Shown piece by piece: positions 33,133-42,794 of a DNA stretch of 64,000 nucleotides. The DNA is taken from contig JAUIMM010000115.1 of NCBI GenBank assembly GCA_031769625.1, positions 18,492,501 through 18,556,500 of the forward strand, written 5' to 3'. The first letter of the stretch is position 1, and every line of letters starts with the position of its first letter. The translations under genes were made by a program, and so were the position numbers. The DNA is from Taudactylus pleione. Its lineage: Eukaryota > Chordata > Amphibia > Anura > Myobatrachidae. The notes beneath the pieces are model-generated. The model searched no databases, was not told the DNA's origin, and was given only the letters and a program-made list of their open reading frames with translations.

Positions 33133-33540
33133 ATAGTGTTTGTTATAGTGCTGCTTTCTTCTTTTTCTTTTCCAGTATAAGCCACCTGCATCAGGTACCC
33201 TGCTGATTGTTTCCTACTTCAGCCTCACTCTTTGTAGCTACCTTATTTTCCACATAAGCTCCTACTATTGTGAGTTAAGTCCTGGCAGCATCCCAGTACC
33301 ATTGAGAGCATATATCTTAATGGGAACTGCGGATGTTATATGAGAAGACCTCTCCATTTGATTCTAGGAGTTTATGTGGTATCCATGTAAGCCCTAACAT
33401 TAGAACCTTTCCACTGGCTAGCAGTGGAACCTGCATCCATATGGAGTCAGCTTCACTTAATCCTGCTCAAGTGCTGGCAAATCAGATTCAGACCAGATTC
33501 CTGAATATCTTCCTTCTCATTATCATGAGTTTTTTTAATG

Positions 33541-33985
33541 TTTTTTCCACATGTAAGGCGGAATTGTTGCCTTCACATCGTGAATACAACTGTGGCATTG
33601 ATTTAATTCTTGGGGCCAAATTACCTAAGGGAAAATTATATGCCTTGTCAGCCCCTGAAACCAAAGCCATGGATGGTTATATCAAAGAGAATCTTAGTAA
33701 AGATTTTATTAGACCTTCAAAGTTGCCTGCTGGTGTGGGGGTTTTCTTTGTTTCTAAGACAGATGGGAGTCTATGGCCATGTACTGATTTTAGATGACTG
33801 AGTAAAATTATTATAAAGAACACCTATCCTCTACCTTTCTGCACAGTACTTTTTAACCAACTTAAAAAAGACACTTTCTTCTCCCAAATTGACTAGCGCA
33901 GCACTTACAATCTAATCCGTATTAAGGAAGGAGATGAATAGAAGATGGCTTTTAATATTCAGGCTTGTCACTATGAGTCAAGACA
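33541..33985 (+). pseudogene. chromovirus-type Gypsy RT remnant
   Basis: The translation VFSTCKAELLPSHREYNCGI, SAPETKAMDGYIKENL, FIRPSKLPAGVGVFFVSKTD is the start of a chromoviral Ty3/Gypsy RT. After a TGA at 33796-33798 the next conserved block follows: a YPLPF-like tract, then SQID and YNLIRIKEGDE with stops. The RT is cut off about 150 codons in, before the catalytic YxDD. A short Gag-like start (MESASLNPAQVLANQIQ, about 33440) lies just upstream, suggesting a large internal deletion. This is a dead fragment, unrelated to the Gmr1-like element. Confidence 0.8.
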
Positions 33986-34764
33986 ACAAACAGTAATATC
34001 TCACATATCCTAAAAAAAACATTCACATGTACATATTAAATATCCAAACAGTAAAATGAATCTCAGCAGGGGCCTAAAAGGTGGCTTATATATCCTGATT
34101 CCACACGGTACTAAACAAATAGGTGCCTGTGTTGTTTTAAATAATTGAAAGTTGATATTTATGTAGCCACAATGACTCTATAATGTAGCAGACAATGTTG
34201 CAGTAAAGTTAATATGTTTCTGTATTAAAGTTCTAGTGACACACTTCTAAAAGATGCTTTTTATAGAATGTCCTGAGTGGATTTCATATACTCACAATCC
34301 TGGATTAGTATAATGTGGGATATGATCCAGCTTCTCACTAATTAGGCTGTATATGTGAGAGTGAGCTAAAGTGTCCAGATCATCCGTATGCACCAGACAA
34401 ACTGTGCGGCTCTCTGTCAGGAGACCCAGCGTATTCCAGCAGTTGCCCAGCGTCTCCAACAAAGTAATGAGAGCAGGGTCCGTATTCACAATAACTTGCA
34501 GTGGAACAACACTGTTCTTAATACAGCGACTGGGTATTCACTCTCAGTTAAAGCAGCATGCATCCTCTAATAATGGCTTCCATAATAATTGTAATCAGGT
34601 GAGGGGCAAACAGAGCAGCGGAGTCCCAAGTCTGGCATTTGTACTCTCACCCTCAAATGGAATGTCCGCACTTTCTGTGGTTTAAATCCAAGGTGCAATA
34701 AGAAATAGGTTGATTCTCAGGTCCAGTGAGTATATCTTAGACAAACTCCTTCTGTATCCTTAAC
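33986..34764. other. no gene seen
   Basis: Unassigned AT-rich sequence between the chromovirus fragment and PLE 3. Confidence 0.5.
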
Positions 34765-35707
34765 ATGTTTTTTTCTCCTCACATGGAGGCTTTCTCAAAA
34801 AGGCAGAGGATAAATCCCAGCACCCCAAAAAGAAGAAGGGATGAGAGGAAGAAAATTACAACAACAAAAAAAGAAAAGACACATGGAGGCAATAAAAATG
34901 CTTCCATTAAATCTAATAGTATATTTAATTTGTCCTCACGTACACTCAGTGAAGCATAAATATCTCTATTAAAGAAAGGTATGAACTATGCACCGTCATC
35001 TACCCCAAATTTCTTTGAAATTTTCGTAGAACAAAACAAATATGTTAGATCACTTAGTCGCAAAAGATATTGAAAGAAAAGAAAATGTATGGTTCACCGA
35101 TTATATTAGATGATGGAGATTCTGCAAGTCTAACTATTCTAGCAGAACTATTGGAGGACAATGGTACTAATTAGAGTGAAGAACAGGAACAATCAATACC
35201 CATATATAATTTAAATAGGCACAAAAGAAGAATTTTGTGAAAAAAAAATCACAATTTTTCACGATAAATTTTAAAAACGGATGTATTGATACATTTTATA
35301 AAAATATCTTATCCCAGTTTAAAACTTTATGCAGGAAAAGTAGAAAACCTAAGTATAATAATTTGACACCAGGAGAACGTAAGACTTTAAAAGATCTGTC
35401 TAAGGATAAAACAATCACCATAAAATCGTCTGATAAAGGAGGGGGGACTGTGATCTTAAACACTAGCGATTATATAATGGAAGCCAAACGCCAACTAAAC
35501 AAAAACATTTTCTATACAATTCTTCCCTCTGATCCCTCTAAAGCCTTTATGTTGCAACCAAAGGTCCTTTTGAGCAAAGCTATGGAGGATGGGGTTATAT
35601 CCACACCTATCACATCTATTTTTTATTATATGCCTAAAGTTCACAAATCCCTCACTAATCCACCAGGTCATCCTATTATTTCAGGTATTGGGTCTTTTAA
35701 CTTATAA
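34765..35707 (+). pseudogene. PLE 3: N-terminal region to RT entrance, with stops
   Basis: 34765-34959 is a Lys/Arg-rich linker ending in IFNLSSRTLSEA, the motif preceding the PLE RT; further pieces (KKGMNYAPSS) follow after a stop. The open frame 35237-35707 holds the RT fingers: NLTPGERKTLKDLSKD, ITIKSSDKGGGTVIL and YYMPKVHKSLTNPPGHPIIS, standard PLE motifs. The frame closes at 35707 and coding similarity reaches TCDVTALYAN (about 36010-36040, RT motif A). Two MITEs then occupy the place of the RT palm. Confidence 0.8.
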
Positions 35708-35812
35708 TTTATCTGCATACTGTACGTTGATTATTATTTACAACCTTTTGCTGTTTCTCTGAGATCATATATCAAAGACACCTCTCACTTTTTGCGTATG
35801 ATAAAGGATATA

Positions 35813-35977
35813 GGGGTCTATGTTAGGAGATAAAGTGAATGGTGATAAGGTACCAACCAATCAGCTCCTAACTGCCATGTCACAGGCTGTGTTTGAAAAA
35901 TGGCAGCTAGGAGCTGATTGGCTGGTACTTTATCACCGTCCACTTTATCTCCTAACACAGCGTAGTAAATAGACCCC
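35813..35977. mobile_element. palindromic MITE (GGGGTCTA...TAGACCCC) in PLE 3
   Basis: Copy of the 32956 family. Its left end lacks about 13 bases (TTACTAAGCAGTG) present at the right end. Confidence 0.8.
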
Positions 35978-36029
35978 AGAGTCTGGAAAGGGAGCTATTT
36001 TTTTCTAACCTGTGATGTCACAGCACTCT

Positions 36030-36240
36030 ATGCAAATGACAATCGTCCATTTGCTCACAAACACTGGAAAATAGCCAAAAACAGTTGTTCAGACAAATTG
36101 GTTAAAACACAAATGTAACCAATTTGAACAATTTTTTTCAGTGTTTAAAACCATATGATCGACTGTCATTTGCTCCCATACATTACCAGATTTTCATTCA
36201 AACCAGCCAGATTGGACAGATATCTGACAGAAAATTGTAT
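36030..36240. mobile_element. MITE related to 8526-8803, in PLE 3
   Basis: It shares GCAAATGACAATCGTCCATTTGCTC and CCAGATTTTCATTC with the 8.5 kb copy and separates PLE motif A from the PLE C-terminal part. Confidence 0.65.
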
Positions 36241-36930
36241 AGCTTTAGAACAAATATTTTGATCCCTCTGTGGTATTTACATCCAAGTTTAATAACTCAT
36301 CAAATTGGGTAGCTAAAATTATCGAGAACAAACACTTCTTTTATTAGATCCCCTTCTTAAAGAGACCGTTGTACCGCAACCATCGATCATTTTTAAGAAA
36401 GCGAAAAACCTCAAAAACTTCTTGGCCCCCAGTTTGTTTACCTCTGAATCAACAAATAAACAGATATGGTTGCCTTCTATACCAGGAGGGAACTTTTGCT
36501 GTAATCACGATAGATGCCTCACATGCTCCTTTATGCAGAATAAAGCAAACACATCCCCTAAAGACCTTTGTAAACTGTAATATGACTTATGTGGTTTATT
36601 TATTACAGTGCGATTGCGGTCTACAGAATGTGGGCTGCACTATTCGCCCTTTGAAACTACATTTTTTGGAACATAGGCGAAATATTTCGAATAAGGTCAA
36701 AAACCATAGTGTCCCATGGCACTTTAGAGATAAACATGATGGGGATCCCAGGGGACTAAAACTGTGGGGTTTGGAACATGTAGACAATACTTTTAGAGAT
36801 AGATTTAGAAGGTACACTGGATTCATACCATGAATTCATTGCATCCAGAGGGCCTCAATGAGATAGTAGATTTAAAGTCTTTGTGAGTAAAAGGATTGGT
36901 CTTTTTGTATTTTGTGGGATAATGAGGTTA
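36241..36930 (+). pseudogene. PLE 3: linker and GIY-YIG endonuclease
   Basis: The open frame 36369-36833 contains the nuclease core (MTYVVYLLQCDCGLQNVGCT, RPLKLHFLEHRRNI) and the conserved WHFRDKHDGDPRGLKLWGLE segment before the C-terminus. YVVYL is the GIY position; the YIG position reads NVG, so the second catalytic Tyr is Asn. Upstream Cys residues are partly lost. Stops after 36833 interrupt the C-terminal motif. Most of the RT between here and 36040 is deleted. Confidence 0.78.
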
Positions 36931-36975
36931 TCTATAGCTCAACTGTATTGTACATGTCCTACCTGGGCTGACTAT

Positions 36976-37030
36976 GCTAGCTAAGCAGGATTGAGCCTGG
37001 TCAAGATTTGGATCGGAGACCACCTGGCAA
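36976..37030 (+). ncRNA. 5S rRNA-like fragment (internal promoter region)
   Basis: About 52 bases align with the second half of vertebrate 5S rRNA, roughly 80 percent by eye: AGCTAAGCAGG, GCCTGG, TTGGAT, GGAGACC and CCTGG all occur in order and spacing. The 5' half and the 3' end are missing. It is a pseudogene or a 5S-derived SINE piece rather than a working gene. Confidence 0.7.
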
Positions 37031-37229
37031 TTTCTAAATGTTACATATATATAAACGGAGTTTCTTTTGCCTCTATAGAATAAGAGACCCCATTTGAATT
37101 TATCAGATTATATCAGCTAGCCTGCCAGTTTTCTTCAGGCAGTCTTCCACACAGCGACATATTTTTAAGTGATATAATTTTCCTATTCACTTTGGATTAT
37201 TTATTATTTTTTATTATTGGTGCAACTCT
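37031..37229. other. no gene seen
   Basis: AT-rich flank between the 5S-like fragment and the 3' end of PLE 4. Confidence 0.5.
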
Positions 37230-37232
37230 CCA

Positions 37233-37541
37233 TAGCAGATTACTCATCAGCAAAACATGCTAAAGGTAAAACATCATTTAGACCTTTAGGGGTGATCACA
37301 TCCAAAAAATGGATCCAGAACGCTTCACGTTTTAAGAGAGTCCTGTTTCTATCACCACCTCTTTTAAGAGGCGGAGTGTGGTCATTCTATAGCGAAGACT
37401 CGCTAAGTTATGTCCAGCCTCAACAAAGTGGCGAGCCACTGGCTGATCGCTGGTGCCACTGGACAATGCCTTTCTAATAGAGGATCTATGCACCCCCATT
37501 CTCTCTTTAAATTTATGCAAGGTCTTACCTATGTAGGTAAG
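37233..37541 (-). pseudogene. PLE 4 GIY-YIG endonuclease, C-terminal half
   Basis: The nuclease would nick target DNA for primed reverse transcription. The minus frame 37520-37332 reads FKERMGVHRSSIRKALSSGT, then SDQPVARHFVEAGHNL, which is the middle and end of the PLE nuclease, and continues with a typical C-terminal segment. The YIG triad is at 37526-37541 (TYIGKT), directly beside the LTR junction. The first half of the domain is on the other side of the LTR at 39109-39190, in the same direction. Confidence 0.82.
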
Positions 37542-39108
37542 GATACTGCCTTTGAACCTCTATATACCCCTGCCTATACCTTCTAATATCCTTCCTATAA
37601 ACCTCTAAGGCTGACGCTAATTTGCGTACGCAGTCATCCAGTAAATAAAGACTCCAGACTTAGAACATGTGGTTCCAAAGCACAAAATATTATTCAAGTA
37701 AAGTACAGCAGTTACACGCTATGATCCTCATATAATCTTAGCGCAAAGAGATTATACAGACCCAAGTACAATTATATATACGCAGCGCTCTCTGGTCCAG
37801 ATGTTAGGCATCAGCAAGAAACCACTCATCAATCAGCATTCAGCACAAAGACTAGGAACCCAGGGTCAGCACACATATTTATACCCCCCAGAAATAAACA
37901 ACCTAAAAGAGAGGGCATATGTTACAAGGCATTTAACAGGTTGATTCAAATAGACACAACCCAGCCTCTAACAACTGGGGGTCTCTGGTTTCCTGACTCA
38001 TGCAATCATCCTAACAGTTGTTCATATTATGTACATTTTGTTGCTTGAAGTCTCTGCGGTCCATAAGTTGAGAATGCATGATGCGATATCCAGACCGATG
38101 GTACCGGAATACTGTTGAAAGAGTACGCATCAGTACAATACCAATCACGGCTTACTTATCATGTATAAAACCTTAGTTACCAAATAATCTTTATTTCACA
38201 GCATTTATGCTAAATGAACAAACTTAAATCTTATACTTTAAAGCTTATTAAACCTTTTATGTGAATATGTAATGTGTAAGTATGCGGGGTGTGATGTAAA
38301 GATGCTAGTTAACTTGGGGCAGATGCGTGCGCATGAAGCTAATAAACAGCGTTTTCATACAGGATCTTATGCATTCGCTAATATGCAATTGTGCGTATTA
38401 ATGTGTGTATGAGAAATGGTGCACTTAAATCTCACCTAAACTAAGTGAACACCTAGCAGTGTGGAATGCTGAGCATTATAGTTCCACACACCCCCCCCCC
38501 TCTCTCAGAAGCCCCCACCCTTCCCAGGCTCAAAAGCACAGTCCTTTGTTCTCCCAGGTTCTTGTGTAAATGCAAATTAGCACAGCTACAAGACCCAAAC
38601 CTCAGATAACACTCTTGGCTTTGAAGGTATTTTATTGCAGGAAGCCTGCTAATGTAAGGTGCTACAAACAACCCTCTTGCTGTATTCGAGCAGGGCCACC
38701 TGGAGTGAGAGCAGATGTTATGTCCAGGAAGCTTATCTACACAGGCTAGTTGTCATGTGGCCATTTGCTCTGTTTAGCTAATGCAATCCAATTTTTAAAA
38801 TATATTCTTTAGGGGAATTATAATAATATACACTTTATCCAGAGCACCCAAACTACGTAAAGTCATGAAATGGGCTTTTGGTGAATCGCCGTAACTTATG
38901 GCGATGGTCACAGATGCAATCGCATGATGCTAATAGTAATATCGCCACATGTACTAAAGTGTGAGTTTATCTAAAATGGCGCTTAGGCGGCCATTCGCAA
39001 AATGGCGTCTTGCGATCTCATTTCCAAGATGGCGTCTTGCGGCCAGTCGCAAGATGGTGTCGCTGCGATTCAATTTTAAACTGATCTTGTCTCAGCCAAT
39101 AATCCTGC
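37542..39108 (-). repeat. solo ERV LTR inserted in the PLE 4 endonuclease
   Basis: It shares ordered blocks with the LTRs of the 19.8-28.5 kb ERV (GTGGTTCCAAAGCACAAA, ACCGATGGTACCGGAA, AAAATGGCG). It is about 0.5 kb longer because of a segment near 38400-38900 that the other copies lack. On the minus strand it starts TGTCGAAGCAGG. CTTACCTA flanks it on both sides, a possible target duplication. No internal retroviral sequence is present. Confidence 0.8.
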
Positions 39109-40338
39109 TTCGACATAGGTAAGACCACAGCGGCATAGAATTTGATAGACCACGTAAACAGATTCACATGTAACATGGTATTTAATACGTAGTTCTTTAC
39201 CCGAATGAGGATGATAAAAAGTATCACCAGTAAGTAAAAAACTGCAGGTTACACACGTACACCTGAAGCAACCAAATTTCTTGGGTAAAAAACTTTTAAT
39301 CGGGGTATTGCCTATACCTGTGATGTCACTCTTAACTAGAAGGTCCCTTAGGTTACTACTTCTAGAGTAGCAGAGGCGTAGTGAGTAATCTGTAAATTGT
39401 AATTCACTATCCGTCTGGATAAAATTCCATAATTTCTTAGAAATATTATTGATCTGTGGCAATAATGAATTATATTGTGTGACCCATGTAAGTTTGTTAC
39501 TTTTGTCACCCTTTATTTTCCTAAGTAATACATCTTTTTGTTCAAAAGACATCACTTTTTCATTAAGTAATAGTAAATTACTACGTTCATAACCCCTGGA
39601 TACAAAACGATCAATCAATTCATTGATTTGACTCTCTGCTGTTTGTGTTACATTGTTAATTCTTTTCAGTCTAATTTTTTGTGAATACGGAATACCATAT
39701 TTTAAGCTTTTAGGATGACAGCTATTTGCGTGTAACAAAGTATTCCGATCAGTACTTTTGCGGTAAACAGTAGTATTAATCACAGACTCTTGTACAGAGA
39801 GTTGGACATCAAGAAACTGAATAGTTTCCTGATGCATCTTATACGTGAATTTAACAGGACTGGAAGAAAGGTTATGAGAATCAAATAACAATTTTAGAAC
39901 ATCACAGGGGCCAACCCAGATCAAGAATAAATCGTCTATAAATCGTTTATAGAACAAGATCCTAGATGAAATCATATTATCAGTAAAAAACAGGTGCTTC
40001 TCAATATCAAACATATATATATTGGCGTATGTCGGTGCCACAGAGGAACCCATGGCACAGCCCTTTGTCTGTAGGAAAAATGCCCCATCAAAAAGAAAAA
40101 AGTTTTTGGTCAGAACCAATTCTAAGAGATGTAAAATAATCTCAATGGATGTAACATCAAATAATTCACTGCCAATTAGTAATCTTTTTACAGCAGCCAG
40201 CCCCTCATGATGGGGAATGATCGTATATAAGCTCGTGACATCTGCTGTCACAAGCCAAATCTCATCAAGGGGTAGTTCTAATGTACCCAGTAATTCAAGT
40301 AACATGGTGGTATCTAATAAGAAGTTGGGATGATCCAA
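39109..40338 (-). pseudogene. PLE 4 reverse transcriptase palm, thumb and linker
   Basis: An open minus frame of about 410 codons. Motif A is ADVTSLYT (Asp33), the motif before the catalytic loop is QTKGCAMGSSVAPTYAN (90-106), and the catalytic loop is YKRFIDDLFLIW with Asp135-Asp136. The thumb contains FLDVQLSV and YRKSTDRNTLLHANSCHP. The linker has clustered Cys and His (CFRCTCVTC, then FYHPHSGK), and the first GIY-YIG strand VYVVYQILCRCGLTYV ends the PLE sequence at the LTR junction. RT motifs are intact. The frame is separated from the upstream part by a stop and frameshift at 40339-40357. Confidence 0.88.
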
Positions 40339-40356
40339 AATCAGGGGTTGCAGAAT

Positions 40357-41087
40357 TTAGTCAAGAAAAATGGAGGTCGGTTGGAACAAAGATTTGCGTG
40401 TCGATATAATGGGCCTACCAGGTGGTGGGAAGATACCCTTGTGTACTTTTGGAAGCATGTACAGAATCGGAGTGATGGAATATTCTGGCAGTAATATTCC
40501 GTACACCTCTTCATTAATAAACTGAGCATCTTTTGCCATAATCAGGATCTCTTTCAGTTCCTTAGTGAAAGATGTCGTCGGATCACCATTTAGTTTGCAG
40601 TACACATCAGGTTCATTCAGCTGTTTGACAATCTCTGCTCTATAGTCGCCAATGTCCTGTAGCACTATAGAGCCCCCTTGTCCGCAGGTCGGATAATCAG
40701 ATGTTAATTTGATCTTAGGGACTTCAGTGCCCGTCTTTCATCCTGGGTTAAATTATGATGTATTGGAGTTATTTTGGATTGTTTAACGACCTCCTTGGTT
40801 TCCTGTTCCAGGACTCTCATAAAGAACTTAATAGACGGATTATTTGATAGCGGGTCGAAGTTAGATTTCTTCCGTAAAGGCTGTAATTTCTCTGGAATAA
40901 AGATAGTGGCATTGGTAGAAATCATCTTATTTTTAATGAAGTGTTCCCTTAATTTTAATTTGTGATTAAGTTGTTGTTTTTCAACTTGCCAGCATAAATC
41001 AGAGAAGCCGTTGGAAGGTACAAATGACAAGTCCTTTGATAAAAGGCTGCATTCACCTATCGTCAGCTCATGACTTGAGAAATTAAA
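40357..41087 (-). pseudogene. PLE 4 RT fingers and preceding conserved region
   Basis: Two overlapping-phase pieces. 41087-40704 starts with FNFSSHELTIGECSLLSK and includes FDPLSNNPSIKFFMRVLEQE and LTQDERRALKSLRSN. 40665-40357 includes ILYMLPKVHKGIFPPPGRPI. Between them (40666-40703) the usual KGGG segment is broken by a frameshift. These are the regions that lead into the RT fingers in PLEs, and the order agrees with PLE 3. Confidence 0.82.
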
Positions 41088-41089
41088 AA

Positions 41090-41974
41090 TTATTTCTTCT
41101 TTGGCTGAATTGGAGGTTTTCTTCCACGTCCTCTGGCGCTGGTACTGGCCACCTCTGCGAGTAGCTCGTTTGTTGGGGTTCCCCTGGTACGGGTGACCAC
41201 CCCTAAAGGGACCGATGGATCTCTACGTCTGTGATAACTGTTCTCAGTGTTACTAGCAATACTATTTCCATCGCCAGATGTATCAGTATACAGCGCACTT
41301 CTAGGATATTTACCTCTCCTATGAAATGGTTTTTTAACTTCAGATCTATTGCTTGATAACCATCGGTAAATTTGGTGTTGTTCATAGTCTTTCTCCACCT
41401 TTAAGAGTTTTTCCCTTTTGAATTTAATCAAGTCCCGTTTGTAAATGGATACTTGGTTGTTCAATTTACTTATCCAATCATCCTCTGTGTCTATCGTTAA
41501 TGCCTGAAGGTGTTCCTTTTCAAATACTTGAATTTTATTTTTAATTAACTCCATTTCTTTATTTGATTGGTCTATAACCAATAACATCAAATCTAACAAG
41601 CACTTATTTAATATTGCGATCCATTTGCGGCAAAAAGCCGGATCAAATCTTCCAATGGTTGGACAGTTCCGTACCCGAAAGCCCCTCAGGATTTTTTTAG
41701 ATCGAAAATAATCACTGAGAGACATTGCATGATAGTTAAAATCAATTTCTTTTTTCTTAAGACGTAATAGGTCACGATACAATGTATCAGTCAAAAGAGC
41801 TTCTGATTGTAAAAATAATGGATCTTGACGCAAAATCTGTTCAGCTTCGGATTCCGAGTAACTCAGAGTCTCATATAGTGGTAAAGTCAATGGGTCAAAC
41901 TGCGCTGTATCAATAACATTGGTATCAGTCATAATGTCAGTGTAGGCACAGAAACAGACAAATCTCACGTGCAC
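41090..41974 (-). CDS. PLE 4 N-terminal domain
   Basis: 294 codons. Residues 1-90 are acidic and Ser/Thr-containing. A conserved block (FRVRNCPTIGRFDPAFCRKW) is shared with PLE 5 (FRIRKITTIGRNNPVFCDHW), so it is a genuine PLE N-terminal motif. A charged coiled-coil-like stretch follows (NKEMELIKNKIQVFEKEHLQ), then a basic, probably disordered tail ending GRGRKPPIQPKKK. The stop at about 41090 falls where a one-base shift would lead into the next PLE segment, so it probably once continued into the RT. The Met at 41974 was chosen as the first in frame; an internal Met at residue 15 is equally possible. Confidence 0.72.
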   Translation of the reverse strand: MHVRFVCFCAYTDIMTDTNVIDTAQFDPLTLPLYETLSYSESEAEQILRQDPLFLQSEALLTDTLYRDLLRLKKKEIDFNYHAMSLSDYFRSKKILRGFRVRNCPTIGRFDPAFCRKWIAILNKCLLDLMLLVIDQSNKEMELIKNKIQVFEKEHLQALTIDTEDDWISKLNNQVSIYKRDLIKFKREKLLKVEKDYEQHQIYRWLSSNRSEVKKPFHRRGKYPRSALYTDTSGDGNSIASNTENSYHRRRDPSVPLGVVTRTRGTPTNELLAEVASTSARGRGRKPPIQPKKK

Positions 41975-42208
41975 AACTCCAAATTATTAATAATATATAT
42001 AAATGCAATAGAATTTTGCAATCAATAGAGGTTTTTAGCATAATCATGGCCAAGGTTATGGGCCTATCCACCATATCCAGGTAATCTCTTTCGGGTAGGT
42101 CCCTAACATACTAGGGTTCAAATCCAGAGCGCAGGACACCCCAAAACTGGCCCAGCCAAGCTGCCCCAGGGCACCACTATAGTAAGAAAAGTGCAGTGTA
42201 AAGAGATA

Positions 42209-42216
42209 GTTAGGAG
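42209..42216. repeat. 8-bp target site duplication (left)
   Basis: GTTAGGAG, identical to 48411-48418. Confidence 0.92.
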
Positions 42217-42360
42217 TAGGGATGTGCGCCGGACCATTTTTGCCGGATTTGGATTTGGTTCTAATTCGTCATCCGGCTTTGGATTTGGATTTGCCAAACT
42301 GCGGTGACTGGCTTTGGATTTGGATTTGGATTTGGATTTTTTGCCAAAATTGGCAAAAAA
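42217..42360. repeat. hAT subterminal repeats (GGATTTGGATTT)
   Basis: After the TIR the hexamer GGATTT recurs in clusters at about 42245-42345, each next to GCCGGA/TTTGCC words. Similar CGGATTC words occur in the other end. Such subterminal motifs are usual transposase binding sites in hAT elements. Confidence 0.65.
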
Positions 42361-42794
42361 AGCTAAAATTACATAAATTGGGCTTTTTTTTCTTCCTAGA
42401 GTGTTATTTACCTCAATAACATTAATTTCCAGTCATTTACAGTCAATTTAGACCACCTCACAGCTTAAATTATTGGTTTCACCATTATTGGCCAAAGGTT
42501 GCAGTGAGCTGACTGGTGACCAAGCGTCAGAGCAGCGGCGCAGTGGCACAGACACCACAGTTTAAAGCACATCTATGAAACTATGCCACACAGCAGTGGC
42601 AGAAATGAAAGGTAGTGCTAGATGGAATTGTCCTTGGGCCCTCCCACCCACCCTTTATGTTGGATCTTAAAAAGGACATGCACACTTTAACAAACAAAGC
42701 ATTTCAGCGACAGGTACTGCCACTTTGTGGCTGAAGTGCTTGGTTTGTTTGGGCCCCCACAAAAAAATCTTCCAATCTACTAAAGGCAACAGGT

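Noticed and set aside
36976..37030. Functional 5S rRNA gene
   Set aside because: The first half and the 3' end of 5S are missing and the conserved part has about ten mismatches.
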